A DNA stretch of 64,000 nucleotides from Trileptium ribeirensis (GCA_030248225.1 JASANE010016261.1:45382-109381), one strand, 5' to 3'; positions 1-14,190 are shown, counted from the first letter of the stretch. The notes: generated by a model from the letters alone, not told the origin. Program-made: numbers and translations.

Positions 1-213
1 TATTGTGTAATCGTGATACTGTGAATTTATTTAATAATAAATGAAAAAACAACGGTAGCCACTAAGCCGTCTGATGCTTCCTTTGGCAGTGATGAAGTGC
101 TTACTAAAGTGCTGCACTTTTTGTAATTTCAATGTAAGTCTTGTTTTTAATTTTGGTCGATTATGTATGTACATTTTAGAAAGCACTTTCAACGTGATCA
201 GACCAAATGTTAA

Positions 214-405
214 GTCCACGGCAATTGTCTTCTCATCGATGATTACGAGGCAAATGTGTACGAAACCGTGTTCAATGGCGATGTTTCGTGCGACAAGATA
301 ACCAAGTGGGACACTTTAAAATGTTCAACAAAGTCGTTGGTTATCGAGGATGGTCGGAAGAAGTTGGCTGTATACTTTGCGTGGTTACAGAAACTAATGC
401 GGTAG
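214..405 (+). pseudogene. Possible coding exon fragment, unrecognised
   Basis: This 63-codon stretch is open between two stops and lacks an ATG. Its translation has a balanced, protein-like composition (for example LIDDYEANVYETVFNGDVSC). An acceptor-like TTTTAG ends at 180 and a donor-like GTAAGT lies near 135, so a short intron is possible. A second frame is open from 288 to a TGA at 504-506, and an AATAAA follows near 563. Two overlapping open frames with an apparent frame change would suit a decayed terminal exon. I recognise no family, and chance cannot be excluded. Confidence 0.2.
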
Positions 406-617
406 TCACCGCATTCGTTTGCGATCATTCAGTTCATGCGCGGCAGCGAAAGTATCAATTGGTAAATCACTGTGGTGTAAAAAAGGGCATGAAATTAAGA
501 TACTGAATTCATACTATTATCAGCACTTTGTATATGTTGTATTTTGGTTATATTTTTATCAATAAATAAAAAAGAAAAAAGCCACAGCAGCCTATAGCCG
601 TCTGATGATGCTCTTAA

Positions 618-1366
618 TACCGCCGAAACATTTTACTATTACCCATTCTAGTTCAATCTAGTTTCCATAAGGTTGTTTACATGTAGATAGCATCGTGTGG
701 AAATCATGTGTGCAGGGTTGTTTGTAGATAATAAAACTATTATAAACGTAGATGAAAAATAGCGGGTTACACCATCCCCAGCCACCGGCGGAAGTCGGTG
801 GCGGTTGGGAATTGGCTTTGGGATGTATATTGTTTGATGGTATATATGTACAGGTAGACATGTGTACTACACATACATATACATGTATATTATACATCTA
901 TATATACATATATATAAATTCATACACACATATACACATACCTATTAATTGACACCTGGTTGTATGTATATATGTATAGCATAAGTTCATATATAAACAA
1001 ACCTGCACACGCGATATCCACACGATGCTATCTACATGTAAACAACCTTATGGAAACTATATTGAACGAGAATGGGTAATAGTTAAATGTTTCGGTGGTA
1101 TTAATTGCCTTGGGATGTAAATTATTTGTATATATTTGAACGTATGCTATACATATATACATACAACCAAGTGTCAATTAATAGGTATGTATATGTGTAT
1201 GAATTTATATATTTGTATATATAAATATATACATCTATATGTATGTGTAGTAGACATGTCTACCTGTATATTACCAAACAATTTGCATCCCAAAGCCAAT
1301 TTCCAATAGCCACCGACTTCCTCCAGTGGCGGGAGATGATGCAAACCGCTATTTTTCATCTTCTTT
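618..1366. repeat. Nested inverted-repeat (foldback) element
   Basis: Two pairs of inverted arms interleave. Arms near 618-725 and 1003-1112 are reverse complements (shared TTTCCATAAGGTTGTTTACA). Arms near 745-985 and 1147-1366 are reverse complements, including the GC-richer part with GATGAAAAATAGCGG at one end and CCGCTATTTTTCATC at the other. AT/TATA microsatellite fills the middle of the second pair. The order A-B-A'-B' is not a simple hairpin and suggests one foldback element rearranged with, or inserted beside, another. Open frames inside are shadows of the repeat. Confidence 0.7.
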
Positions 1367-2330
1367 TATCAATTTAGAAAACGGTACAGTGTCGTAGAAG
1401 CTTCTTGGTATATTTTTAAATACATTTTTCAATATTTTTTACTCTATTGCATACACACAGGTATTTTACCGTGACTGACACACAGGTAATTGACATTCAG
1501 TTGCTAAATTAACTTAAAGGCAGAGTTAGACATTACATTATCACAAGAAATACATTTGATTTTTGCTGGCACCGAAAATGCAAGTTTTGCGAAGACCAAT
1601 ACAATAAATATATTAAAATTTATTAAAATTCAATTTCTTCCGTGATTCATCTTAATAGAAATAAACGTTTTTGTTATATTTGCATGTGTCATCTTTTACA
1701 AAATTTGTTAATGAATGTTCAGTAGCGTTGACCGAAATTTTATGCTCATAGCGTGCCTTACTAATGTTAGCAACTGGCATTGACTACGTTGTTCTTGCAA
1801 TTCGCATGTTGATTGCCTACCTAGCAGGAAATTTTGCAAAACTGTTCCTAAGAATTTGTCTTCAATGCATAGTTTGTATATACTAAAGTATATATAGTTG
1901 CCATAAATTGTTTTAGCCTTCGCAATAAACATGTACAGCAATAACCAACGCTACAACATATCGGAAGAATCGTATTTTATAAATATTTAAACCAGTGATA
2001 TGTTTAGTCCCTTGTGACTTTGACAAACGACCACTGATTCTTGCCATACTTAATATGAATAAATTATAGCTTACAATGTTTTAACTAGTTTACTTCATTT
2101 TGTTTAACTAAACAGCATGACTTGTTATGTATCGCACATGTTTAAGCTTAAAAGTTTATGAAGACAGTATACAGAGCAATATCCGATATTCTAAGGATAA
2201 TAATTCTGAAAACTTTCATAACGGAGATCAGAACGGTTAATATTTAGGGCCGTATAGTTAAATGCAGTAAAGATATTGTGGAAAGTTGTTGCAAGAACAT
2301 GATTGTATATAAGCCAAAGTATCATACTAC
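1367..2330. other. Non-coding AT-rich stretch
   Basis: I see no supported gene, RNA or clear repeat here; open frames are short and of low complexity. Confidence 0.5.
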
Positions 2331-2767
2331 CAAGTGTTCATGATGAACCGTTGTAAAAAGTGTCACACATTTGCCACATTCCGCTATATACGTTGGGAAT
2401 TAACGTGGTTCATTTTTTGTTATTTGTCTCACTTTTCGGGGGAATGGGACAATCTTTATTACTCTTGTCATGTCCACCCTTTCCGCTCCAACTTTTGTTG
2501 CAAATTTGAACATTTTTTGCTTGTGCTAGGAACAAACGGGGACATTGCGGGGCAGGACATAAATTGGAAAGTGATGACAAATGACAAATGTTGAGGAAAG
2601 GATGAAAGTTTGGAGGGAGGGTAACAGGACAAAAGCGGGAAACTTACCCCACCCTCCCCTAAAATGGAACTAATAACAAAAATATAATTAGCGTGGTTCC
2701 ACAAGGTACATAATGTAGTGTGGTATGAGTGTCACACTTTTCTGCAAGAGTTCATCATGAGTTCTTG
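2331..2767. mobile_element. MITE-like element with ~75-bp degenerate terminal inverted repeats
   Basis: The left end (GTTCATGATGAAC, then AAAAGTGTCACAC, later CGTGGTTC) recurs in reverse complement at the right end (GTGTCACACTTTT, then GTTCATCATGAGTTC, preceded by GCGTGGTTCC). The interior has no transposase. The palindrome is about 435 bp, typical of a non-autonomous DNA transposon. Superfamily is not assigned because no clear target duplication is visible. Confidence 0.6.
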
Positions 2768-3094
2768 ATACTACGTTGTCAAGCATGATAGTAGTACAGC
2801 GCTACCATAGACTAACACCTTTATACAACACATCACCAGCCTGTCACGCCAACAGAATTTACAAAGAGTTATTTGCTATAATATTTTGCAAATTTTTCAT
2901 TTGAAATTTCTTTGTATAGCACTACATGCCAGAGCAATTTCTGCTGCTAACCCGTAGCTTCGAGCCAAGGGGCAGGGTCTCAGCTCTCCTGCTCTAGCTA
3001 GAGCACGTTCTTGCCATGCAGAACAATCACATTCAGTTTTCTATTCATATATTGCCAATTTCAAGGCCATCATAGAAGTTCAATAGCAAACTTA

Positions 3095-3517
3095 TGCGGC
3101 GTTTACGTTATAAAGGACCCCTCTTATGGAAGTTTTGTCCCCCAATAGTCTGGATCACAGCATCCAGTAGTATACGGTATATACCTACAATATATAATGA
3201 AATAGATGGTGTATGGGAAACCATCAGCTTAAGTGTAGTGACAAAATTTAGCTGTTGTTTATTACTGACGGTGTCAAGATCACCATCCACTAACATATAT
3301 AAAGCGAGCAAATAACAGCATTGTGTAGCTAATACCATATAAATTTTATGGTGTGGTTTACATCATATTATTATCTACACAACACACTCCATGTGCACTA
3401 CTTTAAAGCATCATCAGAAACACCATGGTGTCCAAGACACCATATAATGGATGGTAGCAGAAGCGCTCAGGGGGACAAAACTCCCACATGGGGGTTCTTT
3501 CTAACGTAAACACTGCA
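3095..3517. mobile_element. MITE-like element with TTA target duplication
   Basis: Terminal inverted repeats of about 60 bp begin TGCGGCGTTTACGTTA on the left; on the right the reverse complement begins TGCAGTGTTTACGTTA. Both continue to a shared AGTTTTGTCCCCC block. The trinucleotide TTA flanks the element at 3092-3094 and 3518-3520, which fits a 3-bp duplication as in PIF/Harbinger elements (inference). No transposase is present. Weak internal palindromes such as ACACCATGGTGT lie near 3420. Confidence 0.7.
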
Positions 3518-3520
3518 TTA

Positions 3521-4817
3521 AGGTATAGTTAAGTTCTATGAGTTGACTGAAATTTGCTTTAAAAATCAAATTAGGACCCTTGAAATAAAAATATGAAATG
3601 GCCTTGTGGTTATTGCGGAGTAATTTTGGAGTGTTAGCTTGAACCGCAGTATAGCACGTTTCTTTTGATTTTTGTTTTCGTTAATTATGAACTAGTCAAC
3701 AGCATGCTACAGGCGTTATTTTACTTACTGCTTTCACAGAAAGTTTGAATCACATTAACAAAAAAGAATTTTTAACTGGGTTTACAGCATTTTATCCTTT
3801 TCTGCATTGCAGTAGAAGTTTGGTCAAATTTTATTCAACGTCTGATTAAATTTTAATCAAATTATGAGCCAAGAGTTGGAGTTGTGCGACCGCCCATTTA
3901 ACGTTTTGCCCTAAATAGAATAAATTTTTGAACAGCGTGCCTTGGAAAAACATGCTTTGTTCATTGGTTTTCGCTGTGCATCGCTACACACGGCAGGCAA
4001 GAAGATGGGCGTTATAACGTCCATATTACGAGTCAGTGTTAACAAACCAATAAATTCTTATTAATTATTACATCCTCTTAATGCTCTCCCTCGAAAACAA
4101 CAATTCGCTTTCAAAACAAACTGTCGACTTGATGGTTGAATGAAAGTCATAAACACCGAATAATCGTTATCATAATGGACAATCCGTCTTATCCCTAGAA
4201 TAATGGTTAACGTTAAAGAACTGAATGATTTATAATTTATTTCCAAGTAAATTTTGATATCTTAGTACCGGAAATAGAAACTGGTCTTTTCAGCGGCAAT
4301 AAAGGAATGAGGAGTATATATGCACAATTTAACTCCGGTACTTATCATTGTACTATGTGTCCCGATGGCGATTACGCCAAGCTACCTGCCGCGCTCACAA
4401 AGCGCGTCTAGGCTTTAAACACAGGCACTCATAGCCTTTGTAATGCTGTACATGTAACGCATAAACATGCCTTTTTCAAAACTCTAATTTTCAAATTACT
4501 GTTAAGCAATACCATATGTGATGTCAACATGACCACCCTAATTTATAAGCAAAACTGTTACCTACTAAACAGGCTTTGTTACAAGTTGTCCGGTACGAAA
4601 AAGCAAAAAAGTAGTTTTACAACTAATACAACTTTTTACGTTCGCTAATTTTCATGTCAATCTTCGTTCCAAATTGTATATAATTGTTTTCGAATGACTT
4701 TAATTAAATTGTGCATTAATTGCATTGTATAATTCGTCGCATATGCAGGTTATATGTCTGGCCTTACTTTTAGAACTTATTTGGATTTAACCGATCATTG
4801 TACTATGTTTGTTCAGA
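3521..4817. other. Non-coding AT-rich stretch
   Basis: No supported gene, RNA or repeat seen. Confidence 0.45.
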
Positions 4818-5243
4818 CTGATGCTGTTCTATCGAGGACTGTATTTTAGCTATGTTTTTGGTGTACGAAATTCTTGTAAATTTATGCTTCGTACAAATGT
4901 AAAAAACTCAACCAAAACCAGTGCGTCAAATTCATCACTTTACTTTTTGGACAAATTACTTGCACAAATAGTTTAATACGAATGATAATTATGAACTTTA
5001 ACCAAAGGTCGAAGCTAGTGGTATGATTGAAGGCATAGCACTAGCTTCGACCTTTGGTTCAAGTTCATTATCATCATTCGTAACTATTTGTGCAAGTAAT
5101 TTGTCCAAAAAGGAAAGTGATAAATCTGACACACGGATTTTGGTCGAGTTTTTTACATTTGTGCGAAGCATAAATTTACAAGAAATACGTACACGAAAAA
5201 CATAGCCAAAATACAGTCCTCGGTAGAACAGAATCAGCCTAAT
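4818..5243. repeat. Long hairpin with ~205-bp arms and an 18-bp loop
   Basis: Arms at about 4818-5020 and 5039-5243 are near-perfect reverse complements. They share CACTAGCTTCGACCTTTGGTT next to the loop, TACTTGCACAAATAGTT in the middle and GTTCTATCGAGGAC-type ends. Small indels and substitutions separate the arms, so this is an old foldback and not a read artefact. Frames running through it are mirror images and are not treated as genes. It is probably a foldback-type MITE. Confidence 0.75.
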
Positions 5244-6429
5244 CTTAGGCCTTTTAACACTCTCTCGCATAGATGCACAAATAAAAATCTTGTTTAAGAA
5301 ACGAGTGATAAATTCGACATGCAGTACATTTTTTGACATTTATAATTCTGCATAATCTTTTGCGCAATGTAGCAAATAATTTTGACGGTACTGCCCACCA
5401 GCTAGGTTGGGCTGACATAATTCACTGCAACATTTTCGCTACTAATATGATGGGCCCAATTTTTAGCATCGGTGAGTCAGCACATTTCAAAAGACAGTCA
5501 CTTACCTGCACTACATTCTCTATTCGATGGAATATGTTTCACTGTTAGTATGACTGGTAAGAAATATGACAATGTGCAATGTACGTTTCCAAATTTGCGT
5601 GTAGCTACTATGTTTGAAGCAGTGTTGTATGCGAGTATGGGTATATAGACGAGAACGGGCGCATTCGCTGGAAATGTGGTATACACGATGTCTGGAAATG
5701 AACCTATTGAATTGAAGGACAAGATGCATTTATCAAACAGAAAAAATATTTTTCTTTGTAAAGATCTCGGCTCTGTGTAATTTTACCTTATATTTAAAAC
5801 ATTGAAACAAAAGTTTAAAGCTTGGAAACTGCTTTGTGATTTATGCTATATTATCATAAAGAGCTTGCCTGAAGGTATAAATTTTGATTTTAAGCTCTAT
5901 TTTATGGCCCGTCCACACAGTACTAATTTGGTAAATCAGCTGCAACTATTTATTGTCAGATACATTTAATGATGTCGAGATAGGTTTTGGGGTCTTTTCT
6001 ATTAGGCCCTCTGCCAGCCCGAATTTAATCAATTTTCAAGATACAGCGATAACTTTTACACCATTCGACTCATATTCACGATCTGGCTCAGAAAATACTC
6101 ATTCGGGCATTTTTATGGCAAAAAAATTAGACTTCCTTCGGTTCCCAATCGTACCCAGAGTTTTAAAAATCTCGATAAATGCATCATTTTATATATGATT
6201 CGAACCGCACTGACAAGCTGTGTCGAAGTAAAATCAGCTCAATCGGTCATAGGATAAAGAGTTGTTTCGATTTATGCCATATACTAAGGCAATTAAGACT
6301 AAGCTTAAGCCTTAGTCTAAACCTAACTTGTTAACACGTGAAACGATTGGGCTTAATTTGCTACAACTCGATTCAGCTCTTCAGTGCGGTTGGCATAGTA
6401 TACAAAATTATGCATTTATCGGGAATTTT
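5244..6429. other. No supported gene
   Basis: Two frames between 5330 and 5760 on the plus strand stay open for 50-70 codons and look mildly protein-like, but I recognise nothing. The rest is AT-rich dispersed-repeat-like DNA. Confidence 0.35.
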
Positions 6430-6595
6430 TTTTTCGAAAATTTTGGGTACCAAGGGAACAAAAATGTCGAAAAAATTTATTGTCATAAAAATGGCCAAAA
6501 TGGGTATTTTCTAGATCAATTTGTCGAGTATGATGCTAAAATTATCGTTGTGTCTTCAAAATTGACTAAATTCGGGCTAGGCGGAGGGGGAGGGG
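6430..6595 (+). repeat. Dispersed repeat shared with 50343-50545
   Basis: The segment running from GGTACCAAGGGAACAA, through AATGGGTATTTT, to CAAAATTGACTAAATTCG is similar in order and spacing to a second segment at 50343-50545 (GGATACCAAAGGACAA, AATGGGTATTTT, CAAAATTGACAAATTTCG). Both copies are diverged. The family is unknown. Confidence 0.45.
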
Positions 6596-9500
6596 TAACC
6601 GAAAATATCCGCTTTTAATAACAGCACAAGATCGATATTCGATCCTTGATACTATGTATCCAAACATCTCGATACTATGTACTTGGAATTATGCACAGTC
6701 GTTGCAAAATACCTGCTATCTATTCATAGAATAATAGTCATTGTATAGGAAACAAAGTTCAAGTTCGTTTGTTGGACTGTTTATGGCATATTGTTAGCAC
6801 TCCGAGTGTTGTGGCAGAACGTGGGAACGAACTGGTTTATTAAATTATGGTTTTCGGTGGTGGTGTATCCAACAATGAGCCGGTTTTTGATATTTCGTCA
6901 ACGTGGAATTCCTATTTTGTTTGGTGTGTTGTTATGGATACCGCCACCGCTTTTGGTCCAAAATATATGCATTATATATCATTGTTTTAGTTTTCACGCA
7001 ATAAATATATAAATCTCATAGCAATGAGTTAAACAGATTCTCATAGCTTAAAGTGATTCGGATCTGATAAATCCCAAGAGGTATTTATTCCGTAAAACCT
7101 ACAGTTTATTTATAGTACAGTTTAAGGAAAGATTATATATACAGACAGTTGAGCCATCTGTTCGACCGTAAGGCATTTTTGTAGAAGACACTCGGTCATC
7201 TTCATGTATTATACCTAGTGCGATTATATGGTCGTTTTTCTGCTTACCCCAGCCTGAGGAATGCATCAGCGCATACCCACCCAAGGTTCTTTGGCTGTAT
7301 CTAGGGTATACCTAAGGTTTCGTGGAGGGCAATAGCTATCAAATCGCCAATAGCCAATGAGAGCGCAAAAACATTATAACCCACAGGCGATTGCTACTCC
7401 GGCCATAAATTACGGGCTGCTAAGATATAGGCTAGGCTACTGGGGAGCTGAAAGCTGGTTCCCCCAAAGAAACCTTGGAGTGGGGACCCCTGACCTTGGG
7501 GAGGACAAGCCCAAAAACCACCACATTATCGGAAAAGGACAATACATGAGTTTGTGGGACTGACATACTCTTCTGCAAAATTACTTTAATGCACTGTTGT
7601 ATTTACTACTCATACCTAATGACTCTCAAGGTGTAGTATTTCGGTGCAGTCTAAACCCATGATAATAAATTTGATATAAAGAATTGTTAAATTAGTGTCA
7701 AGTTTGAATTTGAGTCATTCTGCATTTAGTATAATTTCAGATGTAAACTTATGCTACTGTTCGTCGTCAATGTATTTTTGCAGTACGCAATTATGATCTA
7801 AATCTGAGAGAAACGAGTTTTAGTGAAAGGAAAATTTCAATAAACAATTTTCACGCAATAAAAGTGTTAAAAGGCTAATGGCGCGACCATAACGTACCGA
7901 TGGGGTTAAAGTTTGTTTGTAGGTGCACAAACATCCATAGACGCCATAACAACCAAATGAGTTACGAATATCGCTTTAAATGATATTAGAGAAAATGAAT
8001 AATATTTGGTTCGAAATCATAGTATTTAGATTTATGTAGACTTGCTACGTGTATTTGCTAAATAGCATTCCATGTATAATATGTTTTGTGTGAAACAGTT
8101 GTCTTAACGCTTGTATACGTAATTACCAATGTTTTTGTAAGTGCTCGTTCAGTTCCGTAATATAAACACCGAATTGTGGAAAAATTCACTCTACTTCTGG
8201 ACTACTTCGTGACTATCATTATAGCAAAAACTTGAGAAAATTGGTAAAAATTATGAAAAACTCAGAGAAAACATTAGCAAAATTTTAGAAAATTATTGGG
8301 TTAAAAACCTTAAAAATTTAACAGCACTGACTAATCCTTGCCCCGCTCAGTTCCGCCAATACTTACGGGATCACTGAGCTAAAATAAGTCCGGCGCCTGA
8401 GATATAAACATATGAAATAACACATTAATCCGGCATGGAGGCCACAGTAAAATTGGAACAACGGTGTTCTGAGTCTCTTAAGATGCTTTCAACGACCAAT
8501 AAAGTGTTTATATATTATTTCATATATTATACTGAACCTACGATTCCTATGCATAGTAGGACTGTAGATAATTTCCACTGCCAGACGGTCGCCGCTATCA
8601 CTATTTCAGGAACCGCAGTTTTAAAATCATTGTCAGGCAACACATCCAAGTGTAATACAAATAAGGCACAGCGGTTTGTAGCTATTCACTGTTGTTCAAA
8701 TTAAAATTTCTGCTGTAATTTCAATATTTGAAATTAAAAAACACATTTTTATTTATATATACATCAATTAGTGATATAATCTATAATCGCAGAATAATAT
8801 ATATACAACGTCTATATCCGCCGAAACCATTAGCAGTATCAGAGTCAAAAATATGATCATTATGAAGGTCACAGTGATTGATACAACTTACTTTAAACTC
8901 TTTTTAATGATTTGCAATAAAAATTACGTTGCCGAAATTTCATCAACTGCTGTGAACAAGCTAGCTGTTGTGAAAAGTAAACACTGCACATAAGTGTAGA
9001 GATTAACAGTTGAGGCCACGATAATTATATTATTATATTATCCTGTTCAAAAAGGTATCATGTCTATACCCAAAATGCTAAAATTTACTCAGAAATGTTA
9101 AAACCGTTGCAAAGTTTACTATCAATCACTGTAGGCGGCAATACAATTCAATTTCAATTAGAAAGCTAAAAATTCAACAACTCAAATATGTGCACGTATT
9201 AACGCTCATTAATCGAAATCCACAAACGGTTCAAATGTTAGCGTAGCCGTCATTATATCCCAAGTTGTTCATTTGAGAGCGCTAATGATAGCCATGCAGC
9301 TACACAATACGTGGTTTCAAGAAAGCACAAAATGCCTTTTTAATGTTTACTTTACATTCAATTTTGCTTATTTAGTCATTGTTCTTAACTCTATTGTTTT
9401 AATCGAAAGTTGAAATCGGGAGTAGTGCTGCTTCTGACGTCTATAATGAGTCGAAGCATTCTACTACATTGGCGGTCTATTAGGCCATGTTTGTATTTTA

Positions 9501-10342
9501 TTTTTGCACGAATTCATTAGGCTAATAATAGCCTATCTTGACCTAGGGTGAGCCCATCGGTTAATAGTGAAGGTATCGGTTTAAAACGAATTTTTTCGGA
9601 ACATATTTCCTTTCATATCATATGGCTTTATAAATCAGTTGCTATGTTAATATAAAAGTTTTATGGTAGTAGAGCAAGGAGCTTTTACCACGAGGTACTC
9701 GAAACCGTGTATCCTTACCAGCGTACAAATGCAGAAAATTTGTGTTTTTTAATTTGTAACTGTCAGATTGTTCTGTTTATCTGCGTCCCAACAATTCCTG
9801 GATGAAGCGACAGAAAAAATTGCGGGTATGTCATCTGGACCGAGTATATATCATTTATTTATCGCTTCACAAAGCTAAAAGTTTAACTACGCCTAGTTAA
9901 CCTAATATCGCCGGAAAATTAATTTCGCTTTGCTTAAACACCACGATGTATCTGAAACTTTTCGTCATACATGCACGACATGTGCAAAGTCGCGGCGGGG
10001 GTCTTCGCCAAGGGAGGATTATATTTTCGAAATATTTTTGGGATTCAAAATGTTTTACAACTTTTGTCATTTTCACCCAAGTGTCACTTATTTTCCCTCG
10101 ATTTTATTGAGGATGATTCATAACGCAGACAATAGGGAGAGGGGTCCAAGCCTTAGGTAGATAATGCTCCCCTTAAGCATGTATGCCTTAAGGGAAAGCA
10201 ATTTATAAGCAAACTTGTCAAAATGTAAAAAACCAGATCTATGCGATCTTCAACATCTTGCACGGCCAATAGCTGTAGATTCAAAAATATATTGTACTGT
10301 ATCATTACAGCTATGTTAAGGTACTGGCCTTCGTGAGGCGAC
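6596..10342. other. Long non-coding stretch
   Basis: Nothing here can be supported as a gene or RNA. A GC-richer patch at 7250-7550 and a G-run near 6580 stand out but match no family I know. Confidence 0.4.
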
Positions 10343-10910
10343 AATTCATTTCTGCCGCTGTTACTGCAATTCAGTTAGACTAATTGAAAACATAAAATCA
10401 CAACTCATTTCATATTCTATCAATGGCTTCATTTATGAAACTGGCTTGACTAATACAATACATTTCTCTTCCAGCCATTGCAATTGGGTTTACAATCGTG
10501 GTATACATGGATCCACAGTTGATTTCTTCCGCTAATATTGCAACTCAATTACTGAAATTATCTACTAGAAACTACAATTCATTTCTTCTGCTGTTATTAA
10601 GATTCACTTATAGTACTCACGTACGGCAAGCCGCCATTCATTTCATCAGCCGCAATATGGATTCAATACATGGTACCATTCATCCTGAAATCACGATGCG
10701 TTTGCCCTCCTGACGTTATGATTGAGTTACGATGATAAATACAGTGCTAACCAATCTAAAACCACGATACATTTGTGCTGCTGGCATTGCAATTGTGTCA
10801 CTGGTCTACTTGAACCCACAATTCATCTTTTCTGATGTTATAGATATTCAGTTATGGGCACTCTTAAAACTACTATTCATTTCCTTTATGTAATTGAGAT
10901 TATATGCTTT
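10343..10910 (+). repeat. Degenerate minisatellite, ~58-bp period, about ten units
   Basis: Units resembling ACAATTCATTTCTTCTGCTG followed by an ATTGCAATTCAGTTA-like block recur with starts near 10343, 10399, 10456, 10515, 10573, 10631, 10693, 10763, 10818 and 10871. The mean spacing is about 58 bp. Units are strongly diverged, so the array is old. A 71-codon open frame across it is a by-product of a repeat with few stops. Confidence 0.65.
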
Positions 10911-13900
10911 TTGAATTGAACGAATCATATTTTGAAACTAGCAAACCAAGCATATATGGTTGAACGTAATAACCTACAAAGATGTTCGTTACCTAGATAC
11001 CCATGTAGGGGCTATGATCCAAACCTAAAAGTAGATGTCGAAATGTTTAATACATATAATCTTGACAAACATTATATATCCAGAACGCCAGAAATTTTAA
11101 TTTGTTCAAAAATGTTTTATAATACATTATATATTTAACATTCAAGAACTGTATGGACTATGGATATAACCAAAAGTAAATAATGGAAGCGTATAATACT
11201 TTCCTGCATTAATGTAAACCCGTGTTTAGTGACATATCCGTTTTTGACCGTACTGCCATTATTACTACGACCATAAAGCGCTGTTTCCTCCCTCACCTCT
11301 GTAGAAAGGGGGGTTGTAGATAGCTTTGCCATATTTTGACAACAAATTTGGTGGAGGTCGGCGATACCGAACTCAGTTGTCCAACCTACCTCCCGCCAAA
11401 CTCGGTATTCCACATACCCAGAAAAAGCTGAGACATAATTTTTGTATTATGACTTTCCAAGAATGAAGAGGTAAAATCCCTTATGATGTGTTTACATTGA
11501 AATATAAAATGTCTCATGCTCTATTCACTTTAGCACAGTTGATGAAACTAATATAAAGCGTTATAGAGAGAATGTCATTCGCCAGTTGCCTGTTTGAAAC
11601 CACAACTACTTTCTGAGACGTCTATTTTTTTAGTTTTAAACCCAGTGCTCAAAAACCTGTTGTAGTCATAAACGTGAATAATAATTGACCTAATTTTGTT
11701 ATTTCTTAGCCAACGCCGATCAAGGTTGTCAGTGTGTACAAAGTTCACAACGGAAACACACAAAAGAAATGTATATCTTTTTCACTATGTATTGAACTCA
11801 ATCCGGTGTACTAATGAGTATTTGCGCAAATAACTTCTTTATGCTATGCTCAAAATCTATAATACATACAAACTACCTTAACCTGAACTTCTCAGCTTAA
11901 TTTTGTATACAGCTTCTGAAACGACACGGAAGACATCATACGATACGCAACCATAATTGAATTTAGATTTTGACAATTCAGTTCCATCAGCTCAGTTGAT
12001 ATATATACCATCTTTACCATCGATGACAACCAAATTATTGTCTTTCATGTGTTCGCGGTGCGAGTTTTACCAGTTTTTCTTATGCCAACTTTCAAATATG
12101 CTTTGGCAAATGGCAGTTGTTGCCAAATGTTGTTACAATATATTAAAGTCGTTTCACATCGTCCACTGTGAAGAACATTGTCTATGTCTACTGTGAAACC
12201 ATTGTATCATTTCGCTGTCCATTTCAATTATTGTAATGTCCTTCCCACTAACTTTAAAATACCCAAGCAAAGTTTAAGCCATTATAGTGACTGAATTCTC
12301 GGTTTAAAACTTCGACAGTTTCGTTTACGAATCTAGCGTAACCGTCTACAAAAAGACATGCAATGCCGCTATTCGACCACTAACTGGAAAATGAACATCA
12401 GCCATAATTGGTAGCGACGCCCCCTGGATTTGCTGGTGTTGGTGGGGGTATGATTAAAAATTTTTTGGTCGCAATGAATCGACATTGTGATGGTTGTGAA
12501 TTTTCCGTAGAATTTTTTCAAACATAAAGTAGTCGTAATAATACACAATCTGACCAAACTCAGGTCCAAAATTTACGTTTACTCATCGCAAGAATAAGTT
12601 TTTATAATGTTAATTGGTGCTACGGTCAGAGGCGTAAAACTCTAGATTTTCGCTGGAGTCTAGGGTCGACATTTGTTAGACTACGAACGTGGCATAGGTA
12701 TTTATAGGAGGGTAAGAGTTACCTTGTTTAAGGGCCTTACTCCTTCCTCGAATCAAGCCACATGCAACAACTACACAAAGGTGAGAGGAAACTTTACATT
12801 CAATGATTATTTAATGAGACTTTCAATGTTTCCAGAATATCTTGGCTTGCAGGATCGCAATTAAAGAGTTGTCACAAATCCTGTTTTGATGAAATGATTG
12901 TTTAATTGTAAAAATATCAAGTAGCCACGTTCATTACATGATTGAGGTGTTTGTTTAAGGGTTTAAATATTTTATTATTACTAATTTATGTGGTGTCAGG
13001 TAAACGCACATTGTGTTTATAGGTATAGCCAGTCTACGCCAACGGAAACTGATTTTTAATTATCACGCAAAATCTGAAAATAATCTTAACATATCTCATA
13101 CACCTGGTAATATTCTGACGGCTACTACTTTATCTCGTTTATATTGAGAAGTATTATCTGTTCAAAAATTTATAATTTAAGAAAGTAATCAATTGGGAAA
13201 CATATCACATCTCATACAATTTTTAGACACTTTCTTCTTCAGAGCTGAATTTGCTAACCCATGAATTGACCGCGCGAGGGAACCACCGTTTTCAAGGTCC
13301 CTTATTTTATAACAAAAAGATATGGAAAATTTTCTGCAGTTAAATAATAAATAATATTTAAAATAAATAATATTTGTAGTTAGAATTATTCACGGTGACT
13401 TTTAAAGCGATTGCGATCAAATAAGATTAACCCCGTGCTTATATTTATTAAGATCCTGACCTGTCGTCAAAATAGTTTAACGTTACCAAATTCGGTGCAT
13501 TTCCTGTATATACTGACAAACAAATCCGCCCAGCTTAAATAATTTTCACTCCGTTATTTTAGTCAAAACGATTCCGATTTTAATGTATGCTAAAATATAT
13601 TACGCGCTTTGTTTACGACAGGCAATAACAGGTTTTAATTATTTCTTTGTTTGAAGCTCTGTGCCTACTGATCAACCTAAATTTTTCGCACCGTTTATTT
13701 TATATCATGATCAAACATTGACTGTTGGCTAGTCTTATTATTAACTTGTGAGCTGAGCTGAGGTTCGCAACCTATCGCTAACCAAGATACCAACACTAAA
13801 ACGTGGGTCAGCGGTGTTGATCTACTGAACAAGCAACCCAGAGTGCCAGCTTTTGGGCTTGGTGTAGAGACCTGTTTACCCGGTTTCGTATCCGAACAGG

Positions 13901-14179
13901 GTGTTTAATCGTATCGAGGTTCTTTTCAGTGGTGTCACACAGTATCGTCTTTACATTTAAGTCGTTTAGATATATTTATAATTTACCGTAATTTACGTAT
14001 AACATTTACTCATAAGTAATTTTACAGTTAATATTTTTTATTTGACTATAAAATTTGCCACTGATTTCTCACATTTAGCTTTATAATCAATGTAATATCA
14101 CATAAAATTAATAATTGGCTGTTTTAAAACGGCCTGAAAAGTTACTTATATATTGAGCGACTTTCACTTACGTTTTTAG
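10911..14179. other. Non-coding stretch upstream of the channel exons
   Basis: No supported gene. 11180-11300 shares a short block (CTTTCCTGCATT..., CCCGTGTTTAGTGA) with the terminal repeat of the MITE at 45955-46355 and may be one decayed end of that family. A ~60-codon frame at 12673-12864 is unrecognised. Confidence 0.4.
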
Positions 14180-14190
14180 CAACATCCCAA

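Noticed and set aside
5421..5760. Protein-like frames on the plus strand
   Set aside because: Two overlapping frames with stops, no recognisable domain and no clear splice sites; not enough to call an exon.
11180..11430. Second copy of the 45955-46355 MITE
   Set aside because: Only one short end matches convincingly; the interior and the other end do not.
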